Of a DNA stretch of 64,000 bases, positions 51,714 through 59,338 are shown one piece after another; position 1 is the first letter of the stretch, and each line of letters opens with the position of its first letter. The DNA is from Anaerolineaceae bacterium (GTDB lineage: Bacteria; Chloroflexota; Anaerolineae; Anaerolineales; Anaerolineaceae), in NCBI GenBank assembly GCA_029265815.1, contig JAJUGU010000003.1:124001-188000 (forward strand). The letters run 5' to 3'. A program made the translations under genes and the position numbers. Below the pieces are notes generated by a model. That model saw nothing but the letters and a program-made list of their open reading frames with translations. It was not told the DNA's origin and did no database searches.

Positions 51714-54554
51714 ATGCCTGCACCTGAGATCATCCATCAACTTGTTGCTAAATTCGAAGAAAATCGCGAAGCCTACCGCTCCGGTAAGTACAACGAAGCC
51801 CGCCTGCGCCAGGAATTTCTCGACAAATTTTTTATCGCCCTCGGCTGGGACGTGTACAACGAGAAGGGCGTTGCGCCTGAATACTGCGATGTGATTGTCG
51901 AGGATTCGCTTGATATTGAAGGCACTTCAAAAGCGCCAGATTACGCCTTTAAGATCGGCAGAGAACGCAAATTTTATGTTGAAGCAAAGAAGCCAAAGGT
52001 GGATATTCAGTACGATATCCACCCCGCCTACCAGCTCAGGCGCTACGCATGGAACGCTCATTTACCCCTGAGCATTCTGACCGATTTTGAAGAGTTCGCT
52101 GTTTACAACTGCAAGAGCAAGCCCAGCCCCTCGGATAGCGCCGCCACCGCGCGCGACAGGTTCTATCGTTACACAGATTACATCGAAAAGTGGGACGAGA
52201 TCGCCGCTGTTTTCTCGCGCGACGCTGTCTGGAAAGGTTCGTTTGACCGCTTTGCAGAGACATCCAAAGGCAAGAAGGGTACCACCGAGGTTGACGATGA
52301 ATTCCTGAAGGAAATGAGCGAGTGGCGCATGAACCTGGCGCGCAACATCGCCCTGCGCAATCCCCAGGTGACTGATGAAGCCCAACTCAATTATGCAGTG
52401 CAGATGACCATTGACCGCATCCTCTTCCTGCGCATTTGTGAAGACCGCGGCATTGAGCCTGAAGAGCAGCTGAAAACCATTGCCTGTAAGCCCGCCATCT
52501 ATCCCCGTTTGCTTGAGCTTTTCAGGCGCGCTGACGTGAAGTACAACTCGGGGCTGTTCCACTTCAACCACGAGAAGGGCAGCGACATTTCCGCTGACAC
52601 TTTCACCCCTACCCTCAAGATCGATGATAAGGTCCTTAAAGAAATCATCGCCAGCATCTACTACCCCTGTCCCTACATATTCAAAGAGATCCCGGTGGAA
52701 ATTTTGGGGCAGGTCTATGAGCAGTTTTTGGGCAAGGTCATCCGCCTTACCCCCTCGCACCAGGCGAAGGTCGAAGAAAAACCCGAGGTGCGCAAGGCGG
52801 GCGGGGTGTATTACACCCCCAAATACATCGTGGATTACATCGTGCAGAACACGGTTGGTGAACTGCTGAAGGACAAAACCCCTGATCAGGCGGCGGAGCT
52901 GAAGATCGTTGACCCGGCCTGCGGCAGCGGTTCCTTCTTGCTGGGGGCTTACCAGCACCTGCTCGATTGGCACCTCAAGTGGTACACGCAGAACGACCCC
53001 GAAAAGTGGATCAAAGGTAAAACCCCCGCCCTGGTGCAGGTGACCGGTGGTTACAGGTTGACAACCCAGAAGAAAAAGGAAATTTTACTGAACAACATCC
53101 ACGGGGTGGATATTGATGCTCAGGCGGTCGAGGTGACCAAGCTGAGCCTGCTCTTAAAGGTGCTGGAGGAGGAAAGCGGGCAGTTGAGCCTGGGGTTCGA
53201 GCGCACCCTGCCCGACCTGGGCAGGAACATCCAGTGCGGCAACTCGCTGATCGGGTGGGATTACTTCGAAGGGCGGTTGGCGGTGGATGAGCAGGAGCGC
53301 CGGCGTGTCAACCCGTTTGATTGGCAGGTAGCTTTCCCGCAGGTGTTCGCGAGAGGAGCGAGTGGCGGGTTTGATGCAGTGATTGGCAATCCGCCTTACG
53401 GTGCAATGGTAAGCGATAATGAAAATAACTATTACCAAAAAAAATTTATTTCAAAAGACAAAGATACATACGCTTTGTTCATTGAAAAAGCAATTGGTTC
53501 TTGCAAATCCGGGGGTTTGATTTCAATGATCGTTCCAACAGGGTGGTATTCTGGAGCGAGCTACAGTAAATTACGAAAACACTTTATGGTTACAACTAAT
53601 CCAAAAGTATTTGTTAATCTTCCTTATGATATTTTCCATGCTTGGGTTGATACAACAATATTTATCACAAGTAAACGTGCAAATATTATTGTTTGGCCCA
53701 GTTTTGGTAAGAGCACAACTCTACTTATTACTTTTCCAAAAAAGTTTAAAATTCAGTCATTGAACGATTTTAATAACATTTCAAGAAATATCGACGTTTC
53801 GTTATGGTTTAAAAACAATGCAAACGAGTTTATTACATATGCAGATAGCGATTCACTAGGGATTTTAAGGAAAATAGAAAAAACAACTGTCCCTTTGTCA
53901 GCGATTGCAGATGTTCAAAGAGGTGTGACACCCTTCCACCTTGACGATGAACCGATATACAAAACTAGTCAATTTGCTTTTGATGGATCTGTAAGAAGAT
54001 ATATCTGCGAAAAGGCAAATATTAAATATATAAAGTATGATGAATCGCTTGCAGAATATAAACCAAAAAGATATTTTGAAGGCAATAGGATTTTATTACG
54101 AGAATTAATAAGTCGGCAATTTCGCTTACAAGCTGTAATTGTTGAGGAAAATTTTATAACGAACAAATCAATGCAAAGTATCCTTAATTTACAAGAATCA
54201 CCAAACCTTGCTTATATTCTAGGAATTCTTAATAGCAAATTTTTGTCTTGGTATTTCCTAAAAAAATCCAATATCGGTCAAAGGGATGACTTTCCAAAAA
54301 TTGTTTTAAAAGAGACGAGAGGATTACCTATCCGCCCTATCGACTTCAATAGCCCTGGTGACGTTAAACGCCACGACCTCATGGTTAGTCTCGTCCAACG
54401 CATGCTTGACCTGCACAAACGCGTCCCCGCCACCCCGCAGGAAGCCGAGCGAATCAAACGCGAGATCGAGTCCACCGACCGCCAGATCGATCAACTGGTG
54501 TATGAGCTGTACGGTCTAACTGATGAAGAGATCGCCATTGTTGAAGGTGCCTGA
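51714..54554 (+). CDS. Type IIG-like restriction enzyme/N6-adenine methyltransferase
   Basis: 946-residue single-chain restriction-modification protein. The N-terminal nuclease region has the PD-(D/E)xK pattern APDYAFKIGRERKFYVEAKKP (residues about 80-100). The methyltransferase has motif I VDPACGSGSFLLGAYQHL and motif IV IGNPPYG of N6-adenine enzymes. A TaqI-like C-terminal target-recognition domain follows and ends in a helical tail. From about 53405 to 54335 the DNA becomes far more AT-rich than the rest, covering the end of the catalytic domain and the recognition domain. AAAGGGGA precedes the start. It likely cleaves and methylates a specific site. Confidence 0.88.
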   Translation: MPAPEIIHQLVAKFEENREAYRSGKYNEARLRQEFLDKFFIALGWDVYNEKGVAPEYCDVIVEDSLDIEGTSKAPDYAFKIGRERKFYVEAKKPKVDIQYDIHPAYQLRRYAWNAHLPLSILTDFEEFAVYNCKSKPSPSDSAATARDRFYRYTDYIEKWDEIAAVFSRDAVWKGSFDRFAETSKGKKGTTEVDDEFLKEMSEWRMNLARNIALRNPQVTDEAQLNYAVQMTIDRILFLRICEDRGIEPEEQLKTIACKPAIYPRLLELFRRADVKYNSGLFHFNHEKGSDISADTFTPTLKIDDKVLKEIIASIYYPCPYIFKEIPVEILGQVYEQFLGKVIRLTPSHQAKVEEKPEVRKAGGVYYTPKYIVDYIVQNTVGELLKDKTPDQAAELKIVDPACGSGSFLLGAYQHLLDWHLKWYTQNDPEKWIKGKTPALVQVTGGYRLTTQKKKEILLNNIHGVDIDAQAVEVTKLSLLLKVLEEESGQLSLGFERTLPDLGRNIQCGNSLIGWDYFEGRLAVDEQERRRVNPFDWQVAFPQVFARGASGGFDAVIGNPPYGAMVSDNENNYYQKKFISKDKDTYALFIEKAIGSCKSGGLISMIVPTGWYSGASYSKLRKHFMVTTNPKVFVNLPYDIFHAWVDTTIFITSKRANIIVWPSFGKSTTLLITFPKKFKIQSLNDFNNISRNIDVSLWFKNNANEFITYADSDSLGILRKIEKTTVPLSAIADVQRGVTPFHLDDEPIYKTSQFAFDGSVRRYICEKANIKYIKYDESLAEYKPKRYFEGNRILLRELISRQFRLQAVIVEENFITNKSMQSILNLQESPNLAYILGILNSKFLSWYFLKKSNIGQRDDFPKIVLKETRGLPIRPIDFNSPGDVKRHDLMVSLVQRMLDLHKRVPATPQEAERIKREIESTDRQIDQLVYELYGLTDEEIAIVEGA

Positions 54555-54555
54555 T

Positions 54556-54586
54556 TGTCATTGCGAGCGTTTTATGCGAAGCAATC
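54556..54586. repeat. REP-like palindromic element
   Basis: ATTGC and GCAAT arms enclose GAGCG...CGAA in a short imperfect hairpin just after the restriction enzyme stop and before the RAYT transposase gene. Its form resembles short intergenic repeats with an 'attgcgag...gaagcaat' pattern seen in many bacterial genomes. I find no second clear copy in the window. Confidence 0.45.
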
Positions 54587-54751
54587 CCTAATTCAGGCTT
54601 CAAGTCCATCTGTTGCTGATCGCACACATCACGAATCGCATTGTCATCAGAACTGGAATCACCTCCACAGAACAGCAGATTGACACCCTGATGATGAACT
54701 TTAGAGCCTCACCCTTTACCACCCCTTTGTAAACGGGTAACCACGAGATCC

Positions 54752-55348
54752 ATGATAACCAACAACCATTCTCATCATCGCCGTTCGATCAGGCTCAAAG
54801 GATTTGATTACTCCCAACCAGGCGGATATTTCATCACCATTGTTACCTGTAACCGTGAGCACCTTTTTGGTGTAATCAACCATTGCGGAGTGATCTTAAA
54901 TCCATTGGGCAGGATCGTGTGGGATTGTTGGTCTGCGATACCTGATCATTTTATGCATGTAGATTTGGGAGAATTTGTGGTCATGCCCAACCATATCCAT
55001 GGAATCATCAACATATTTGATGATCATCGTAGGGGCATGATACATCGTGCCCCTGCGTTGGAAAAACATGCCCCTGCGTTGGAAAAACATGCCCCGGCGA
55101 TGGAGCGGTTTGGGCAACCTGTGGCAGGATCAATACCAACCATCATCCGCGCCTTCAAGGCTGCAGTTACAAGAAAAGCGTCTCAAGAATTGAATATTTC
55201 CAGAGTTTGGCAACGGAATTACTTTGAACACATCATCTCCTCTGATCGCGAATATGAACGGATCGAGGCTTACATCGCCAATAACCCCTCCAATTGGTTG
55301 GGTGACGATGAAAATCAATCATTCACCGTAGATATAAGAGGTTTGTGA
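54752..55348 (+). CDS. REP-associated tyrosine transposase (RAYT, Y1_Tnp)
   Basis: 198-residue HUH-type single-strand transposase relative of IS200/IS605. The His-hydrophobic-His motif is MPNHIHGII and the catalytic Tyr region is RVWQRNYFEHIISSDREYERIEAYI with the RAYT-type C terminus NNPSNWLGD. The N-terminal YFITIVTCNREHLFG is typical. RAYTs process palindromic REP elements and are usually single-copy domesticated genes. Between the HUH and Tyr parts is a repeat-bearing insert (APALEKH twice). There is no strong ribosome-binding site. No flanking IS ends were seen. Confidence 0.9.
   Translation: MITNNHSHHRRSIRLKGFDYSQPGGYFITIVTCNREHLFGVINHCGVILNPLGRIVWDCWSAIPDHFMHVDLGEFVVMPNHIHGIINIFDDHRRGMIHRAPALEKHAPALEKHAPAMERFGQPVAGSIPTIIRAFKAAVTRKASQELNISRVWQRNYFEHIISSDREYERIEAYIANNPSNWLGDDENQSFTVDIRGL
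55028..55057. repeat. palindrome inside the RAYT gene
   Basis: Two 14-base arms (CGTAGGGGCATGAT and ATCGTGCCCCTGCG) pair with two mismatches around a 2-base loop. The element lies in frame within the coding sequence, in a variable hydrophilic stretch between the two catalytic parts of the transposase. Confidence 0.6.
55049..55111 (+). repeat. 21-base tandem repeats in the RAYT gene
   Basis: Two exact 21-base copies (55049-55069 and 55070-55090) and a third degenerate copy encode APALEKH, APALEKH and APAMERF. The repeats begin in the right arm of the palindrome and keep the reading frame. Confidence 0.8.
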
Positions 55349-55479
55349 CATTTCTTGTGTTCGATCTTTCTTTATTGATACAGCACCCGTTCATCCGGTT
55401 ATGACATCTTCTGTACCCCCCTTCTGGTTTTTTGAAAGGTATCGCGCAGAGCATCCAGAAAAGGAAAAATAGAATTAAA

Positions 55480-55499
55480 AACAACCCGTTGGGGTTGTT
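55480..55499 (-). terminator. terminator downstream of the tRNA-Ser genes
   Basis: AACAACCC / GGGTTGTT perfect 8-bp stem with a 4-base loop; on the minus strand it is followed by TTTAATT, 12 bases after the end of tRNA-Ser(GCT). Confidence 0.7.
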
Positions 55500-55511
55500 T
55501 CAATTTTCTGG

Positions 55512-55601
55512 CGGGGAGGGAGGGATTCGAACCCTCGGTCGAGTTTAAAGCCCGACAATCACTTAGCAGGCGATCCCGTTCAGCCACTCCGGCACCTCCC
55601 C
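55512..55601 (-). tRNA. tRNA-Ser (anticodon GCT)
   Basis: 90 bases. The acceptor stem GGGGAGG pairs with CCTCCCC and the discriminator base is G. The anticodon loop reads CTGCTAA, giving anticodon GCT. The long variable arm marks a class II tRNA, and the T-loop GGTTCGAATCC is intact. CCA is not encoded. It lies 34 bases after the second tRNA-Ser. Confidence 0.95.
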
Positions 55602-55635
55602 GAGTATTCAATTGTTGTCCTGCAGAAAGATCTGG

Positions 55636-55720
55636 CGGAAGGGGAGGGATTCGAACCCACGTTGGCTTTCACCAAACCTGTTTTCAAGACAGGCGCCTTA
55701 AACCGCTCGGCCACCCTTCC
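55636..55720 (-). tRNA. tRNA-Ser (anticodon TGA)
   Basis: 85 bases. The acceptor stem GGAAGGG pairs with CCCTTCC and the discriminator base is G. The anticodon loop reads CTTGAAA, giving anticodon TGA. A long variable arm and GGTTCGAATCC T-loop are present. CCA is not encoded. It is the first of two adjacent serine tRNA genes. Confidence 0.95.
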
Positions 55721-55782
55721 GTTTCTTATACAGGGCGGAGTCATTTTATCACGACTGACACCGGCGGGCAAGACATAAAAAT

Positions 55783-56382
55783 CTACCCCTCTGTTTTTGG
55801 TGAATAAAAATTGACCTCGTCACCCTTATCCAGAGTCAGCGTTCCTTTTGGCAAACGCGCCAGGCGTAGCGCCACGATCACATCACCCGCACAGCCTGAA
55901 GCATTGAACAGGATGAGCAGAGAAACAAAAAACCTGACCGGCTGATGGAGCGCAGGCAGCAGCAGTAAACCCGCGGTGGTGATCGCCGCCAGTGGAAGCA
56001 GCGTGGCAGTGAGAAACGGCCCCCGCGGCAGGTACCAGCCCTCTGCACAGGCAGAAGCGTAATACCATTTGAAGGCAAATTTGGGCCGTTCGTGGGTCGC
56101 GAGCCAAAACACCAATCCATGCAGTCCTTCGTGGATTACGATCATCCCAATGGTTACTGCTGCAATCCCGCCAAGTACGACGAGTAAGTCTGTGAGAGAA
56201 CTGACCGAAAACATGATCGGGCTGCCCCCGTCGTTGCGTGCGGCCAGATAGATCAGCGGTATGGGAAGAATGAACAAAATCACGCTCCAGACCAGCATCT
56301 GGAGTACATCCGAACGATTGTGGATATTCACAGTTCCGCGGTGCACATAATTGGGCGGTAGAGTCTTCGTTGGCTGAATCAA
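55783..56382 (-). CDS. DUF3267 family putative zinc metalloprotease membrane protein
   Basis: 199 residues with four to five membrane helices. The zincin motif HExxH is seen as VIHEGLHGLVFWL (HEGLH) near residue 85, followed by a KWYYASACAEGWYLPRG segment usual in DUF3267. These proteins are thought to be site-2-protease-like intramembrane peptidases. The start is TTG with GGAGGAAA upstream. It is divergent from the CitE-like gene. Confidence 0.8.
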   Translation of the reverse strand: MIQPTKTLPPNYVHRGTVNIHNRSDVLQMLVWSVILFILPIPLIYLAARNDGGSPIMFSVSSLTDLLVVLGGIAAVTIGMIVIHEGLHGLVFWLATHERPKFAFKWYYASACAEGWYLPRGPFLTATLLPLAAITTAGLLLLPALHQPVRFFVSLLILFNASGCAGDVIVALRLARLPKGTLTLDKGDEVNFYSPKTEG

Positions 56383-56445
56383 TGATTTCCTCCTGAATGT
56401 ATAATCATTTTATCGCATAACACCACGACTTAAAAGGAGAAGTCC

Positions 56446-57336
56446 ATGGCAGGACTGATTTCAAGAGCAAGACGGGCATTGATGTATGTACCGGGGAACG
56501 ATGAGCGCAAGATTACCAAAGCTGCCGGGCTGAATGCCGATGGCATCATCCTTGACCTCGAAGACGGGGTATCTGCCAACCGCAAAGACGAAGCGAGAGA
56601 AGGGATTCTAAAAGCTCTGCAAGAGGTCAATTTTGGCCGGTCAGAGCGCCTGGTGAGAATCAACTCGCTCGCCAGCGGCCGGGCGACGGGCGACCTGCTG
56701 GCGGTAATGCCCGGTAAACCAGATGCGATTCTGGTTCCCAAGGCTGATTCTGCAGCGATTGTGCAGGAGATCGACAGTCTGATCACCGAAATGGAGCGGG
56801 ATCTCGATATCGAATCTGGCCGCACGGCCATCATCCTCACCATTGAAAGCGCCAGGGCATTTCTTGATCTGCAGGAAATCTGCCGTTCAAGCCAGAGAGT
56901 TGAGGGTCTCGTATTTGGGGCAGAGGACTTCACCGCCGATACTGGTATCACCCGCACGCTCGACGCGCGCGAATTACTTTACGCCCGCAGCCAGCTGGTC
57001 ATGCACGCCGCCGCCTTCGGATTTAACGCGATTGACATGGTGCAGACCAACTATTCAGATCTTGCGCTGCTCGAAAGAGAATGCCGCGAAGGTTCCGAAC
57101 TGGGGTTCACCGGTAAGCAGGTGATCCACCCCGCGCAGGTAGAGATCGTACAGGCAGCGTTTACGCCCAGTGCAAAATTGATCGAATATGCGCGCAGAGT
57201 GATGGAAGCAGCCCGGGAAGCCATGAAGGAAGGGAAAGGTGCATTCTCACTCGACGGTCAGATGGTGGATACACCTGTGATCAAGCGGGCTGAAAAGATC
57301 CTTGCGCGAGCACGTGCGGCAGGTGCAATCGAATAG
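56446..57336 (+). CDS. HpcH/HpaI-family lyase (CitE-like)
   Basis: 296-residue TIM-barrel lyase. RARRALMYVPGNDERKITKA is the typical N terminus, metal-binding positions lie in LDLEDGVSANRKDEAR and in LTIESARAFLDLQEI, and VFGAEDFTADTG carries a further acidic ligand. C-terminal GFTGKQVIHPAQVEIVQAAF is conserved. Related enzymes split malyl-, citramalyl- or beta-methylmalyl-CoA. The other citrate lyase subunits are absent, so a CoA-thioester lyase is more likely than classical citrate lyase. AAAGGAGAAG precedes the start. Confidence 0.85.
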   Translation: MAGLISRARRALMYVPGNDERKITKAAGLNADGIILDLEDGVSANRKDEAREGILKALQEVNFGRSERLVRINSLASGRATGDLLAVMPGKPDAILVPKADSAAIVQEIDSLITEMERDLDIESGRTAIILTIESARAFLDLQEICRSSQRVEGLVFGAEDFTADTGITRTLDARELLYARSQLVMHAAAFGFNAIDMVQTNYSDLALLERECREGSELGFTGKQVIHPAQVEIVQAAFTPSAKLIEYARRVMEAAREAMKEGKGAFSLDGQMVDTPVIKRAEKILARARAAGAIE

Positions 57337-57365
57337 GTCAATTGAAGGCATTTCGAAATGGAAAA

Positions 57366-59282
57366 TCAATCTTCGCGGTAAGGCAGAACCTGAACCCGTT
57401 TGGGAACCGCACCGTGTACTTCGAATATATAAGACACCCGCCCAAACTGAACGAGGTCGCCGTGTTCGAGCCGTGCCCCGTGCGAGGAGACAGGCGCATA
57501 ATTGACCCATGTTCCGGCGTTCGATCCCAGGTCGGCTACCCTGAAATTCCCTTCAGAATCCTTGAAAATGCGTGCATGTACGGCGCTGACAGTATTATGG
57601 GTCAGAACAATGTCAACCTTCTTTCGTTCAGAACCGAAACTGACCTCTTCGCCGCTTAGGGCGATCTCCTGCGGCTGAAGTGCATCCTGGGGTGTGCTTC
57701 CTTTTCTTAAGAGTCGTGCAGCGGCCAGGCCAGTTCCGCGGATCACCGGCCATTCGCTGGTTTCCTCAACTTTTACGGGTGATAAACTGTATTCACCGTT
57801 GATTTCCACCGGCTGAGTTAAAGGATCGATCGAAACTTTGCGAATCGATTTTCGGGGTCTCTTTTTAAGCATTCGGAATAGAGCTGCAATCCCTCCCACT
57901 AATAGCAGAATAAGCGTGCCGCCAATAATTCCATTAACAATATTGATACGGGCAAAGATCCGTTCCAGCAGGGTTTTGGGTTGTTCCAGAACGATGACAT
58001 CGACAGGGATAATGATGGTTTCACCCTGTAAACCGGCGACATCTTCAACAGTCACCTGCAATTTGTGACTTCCTGATTCTGTGATCTTGGATATGTTCCA
58101 GGTGAAAGTGTTGAATGGTTCAGCGGTGTTTTCGCTCACCAGCATGTTGTCAACAAACAGGCGGCTGTAAGTGAGATCGCGCTCCATCCCGTCAGGGAAC
58201 TCAACCATAATCTGGATCATGGCATTATCTGGGATGAGAACAGAATCTCGTTTTCTTTTCGTCTCAGACCAGCTGCGAGTGATCTCAGCGGGCGGCGAAA
58301 GAAATATGGGATTTGGAGGAGCCACATTTAATGAAAAAGCCACCACTTCTGATTCGAGTATCAGTTGGTCTTTTTCGATCTTTATCCCCAGCGAATAATC
58401 GCCGCTGGTGTTAAGAAAGGTTTTATAGGATAGACGGTAGTAATAGGCATAAGGATCAAGTAGATCAGTTAATTTTGGCAGTTCTTCTGATCCGGAAAAG
58501 AGGAAAAACTTACCGCCCGTCTGTTCAGAAAATCCTTGTAATTTGAGAGCGTTCTCTGCGGCTGCGTATTCCTTAGGCCCTATGAGCCAGACGAAAATAT
58601 GAATGCCCTTTTCACTGGCCCGGGTAAAAATAGTTTCTAATTCGTCAAACTGGTCAACAGTGGGTAACGGTGTGATATATAGAATAGCGCTGGGTTTTCC
58701 TGCAAGGTTAACTTCGTTTACTATTCCATCCACCGCGCTGGTGAGACTGGCAAGACCTGGCTGAAGATTACGCAAATCGGGCTGATACGCTTCAATTGCT
58801 TTTGACCAATCTGCAGGATCTGTAGGCGAAAAATTTACACTGCCCTGGTTGGTAACAAGACGGAATTCGTCCATTGTCTGGCTGTCATGACCAGATATCC
58901 AGGTGTAGAGGGCTGTCTTAATGCGTTCGAAGCGCGACACACCTGAATAGCGGTTGGCAAGCGTCGGCCCTTCATTAACTGCCACTGTAAGTTGCACACC
59001 CGAATTGACCAGTTCGAGGTTGCTCGCAGATAACTTTAGATCGTTTTCGATTACCTCGACATTGATCGCCTGTAGATCTTTGAGGAATTCTCCTGAAGCA
59101 TTCACAGGCCGAAAATTGAGATTGATCTGTGGATACTGACTGAGGTCAGGTTTGGATAGTTCAACACTCCCGGCAGATTGTGCGTTCCCCGTGTTCGTAG
59201 ACACCGACAATAGAATAATTGCCGTTAATAGAATTCGCAGAATCCGGGTGCCGCCAGGTTTGAGTTTCTTCACAATCATCAT
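57366..59282 (-). CDS. Membrane protein with external vWA-like domain and cytosolic FHA domain
   Basis: 638 residues. A signal/anchor near the N terminus (ILRILLTAIILLSVST) leads to an extracytoplasmic region resembling a von Willebrand A domain (VNEGPTLANRYSGVSRFERIKTALYTWI; KPSAILYITPLP). A membrane helix near residue 470 (IIGGTLILLLVGGIAALFRML) is followed by a basic stretch and a C-terminal FHA domain with the phosphothreonine-binding residues GSERKKVDIVL...VSAVHARIF...DLGSNAGTWVN. FHA domains bind phosphothreonine, so a Ser/Thr kinase partner is expected but none is visible. Its promoter also suggests a leaderless message. Confidence 0.82.
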   Translation of the reverse strand: MMIVKKLKPGGTRILRILLTAIILLSVSTNTGNAQSAGSVELSKPDLSQYPQINLNFRPVNASGEFLKDLQAINVEVIENDLKLSASNLELVNSGVQLTVAVNEGPTLANRYSGVSRFERIKTALYTWISGHDSQTMDEFRLVTNQGSVNFSPTDPADWSKAIEAYQPDLRNLQPGLASLTSAVDGIVNEVNLAGKPSAILYITPLPTVDQFDELETIFTRASEKGIHIFVWLIGPKEYAAAENALKLQGFSEQTGGKFFLFSGSEELPKLTDLLDPYAYYYRLSYKTFLNTSGDYSLGIKIEKDQLILESEVVAFSLNVAPPNPIFLSPPAEITRSWSETKRKRDSVLIPDNAMIQIMVEFPDGMERDLTYSRLFVDNMLVSENTAEPFNTFTWNISKITESGSHKLQVTVEDVAGLQGETIIIPVDVIVLEQPKTLLERIFARINIVNGIIGGTLILLLVGGIAALFRMLKKRPRKSIRKVSIDPLTQPVEINGEYSLSPVKVEETSEWPVIRGTGLAAARLLRKGSTPQDALQPQEIALSGEEVSFGSERKKVDIVLTHNTVSAVHARIFKDSEGNFRVADLGSNAGTWVNYAPVSSHGARLEHGDLVQFGRVSYIFEVHGAVPKRVQVLPYRED

Positions 59283-59290
59283 TTATCGCA

Positions 59291-59318
59291 ATTGTAAGTC
59301 AAAACGCAGGAGTTTCAA
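59291..59318 (-). promoter_or_regulatory. predicted promoter giving a nearly leaderless FHA-gene message
   Basis: On the minus strand TTGAAA (59313-59318) and TACAAT (59291-59296) are 16 bases apart. The -10 ends eight bases before ATG 59282, so the transcript would begin at about the start codon. No Shine-Dalgarno site is present. Confidence 0.55.
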
Positions 59319-59338
59319 CCCCGTTATTCATTTCTCCA

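Noticed and set aside
52062-52973. 303-codon open frame antisense to the restriction-modification gene
   Set aside because: No motifs and full overlap with the nuclease and methyltransferase coding region, whose motifs are intact on the plus strand.
55049-55111. CRISPR-like array
   Set aside because: The 21-base units are directly adjacent without spacers and lie in frame inside the transposase gene.
56446-57336. Citrate lyase beta subunit
   Set aside because: The alpha and gamma subunits and the prosthetic-group genes are absent; a stand-alone CitE-like CoA-thioester lyase is more likely.
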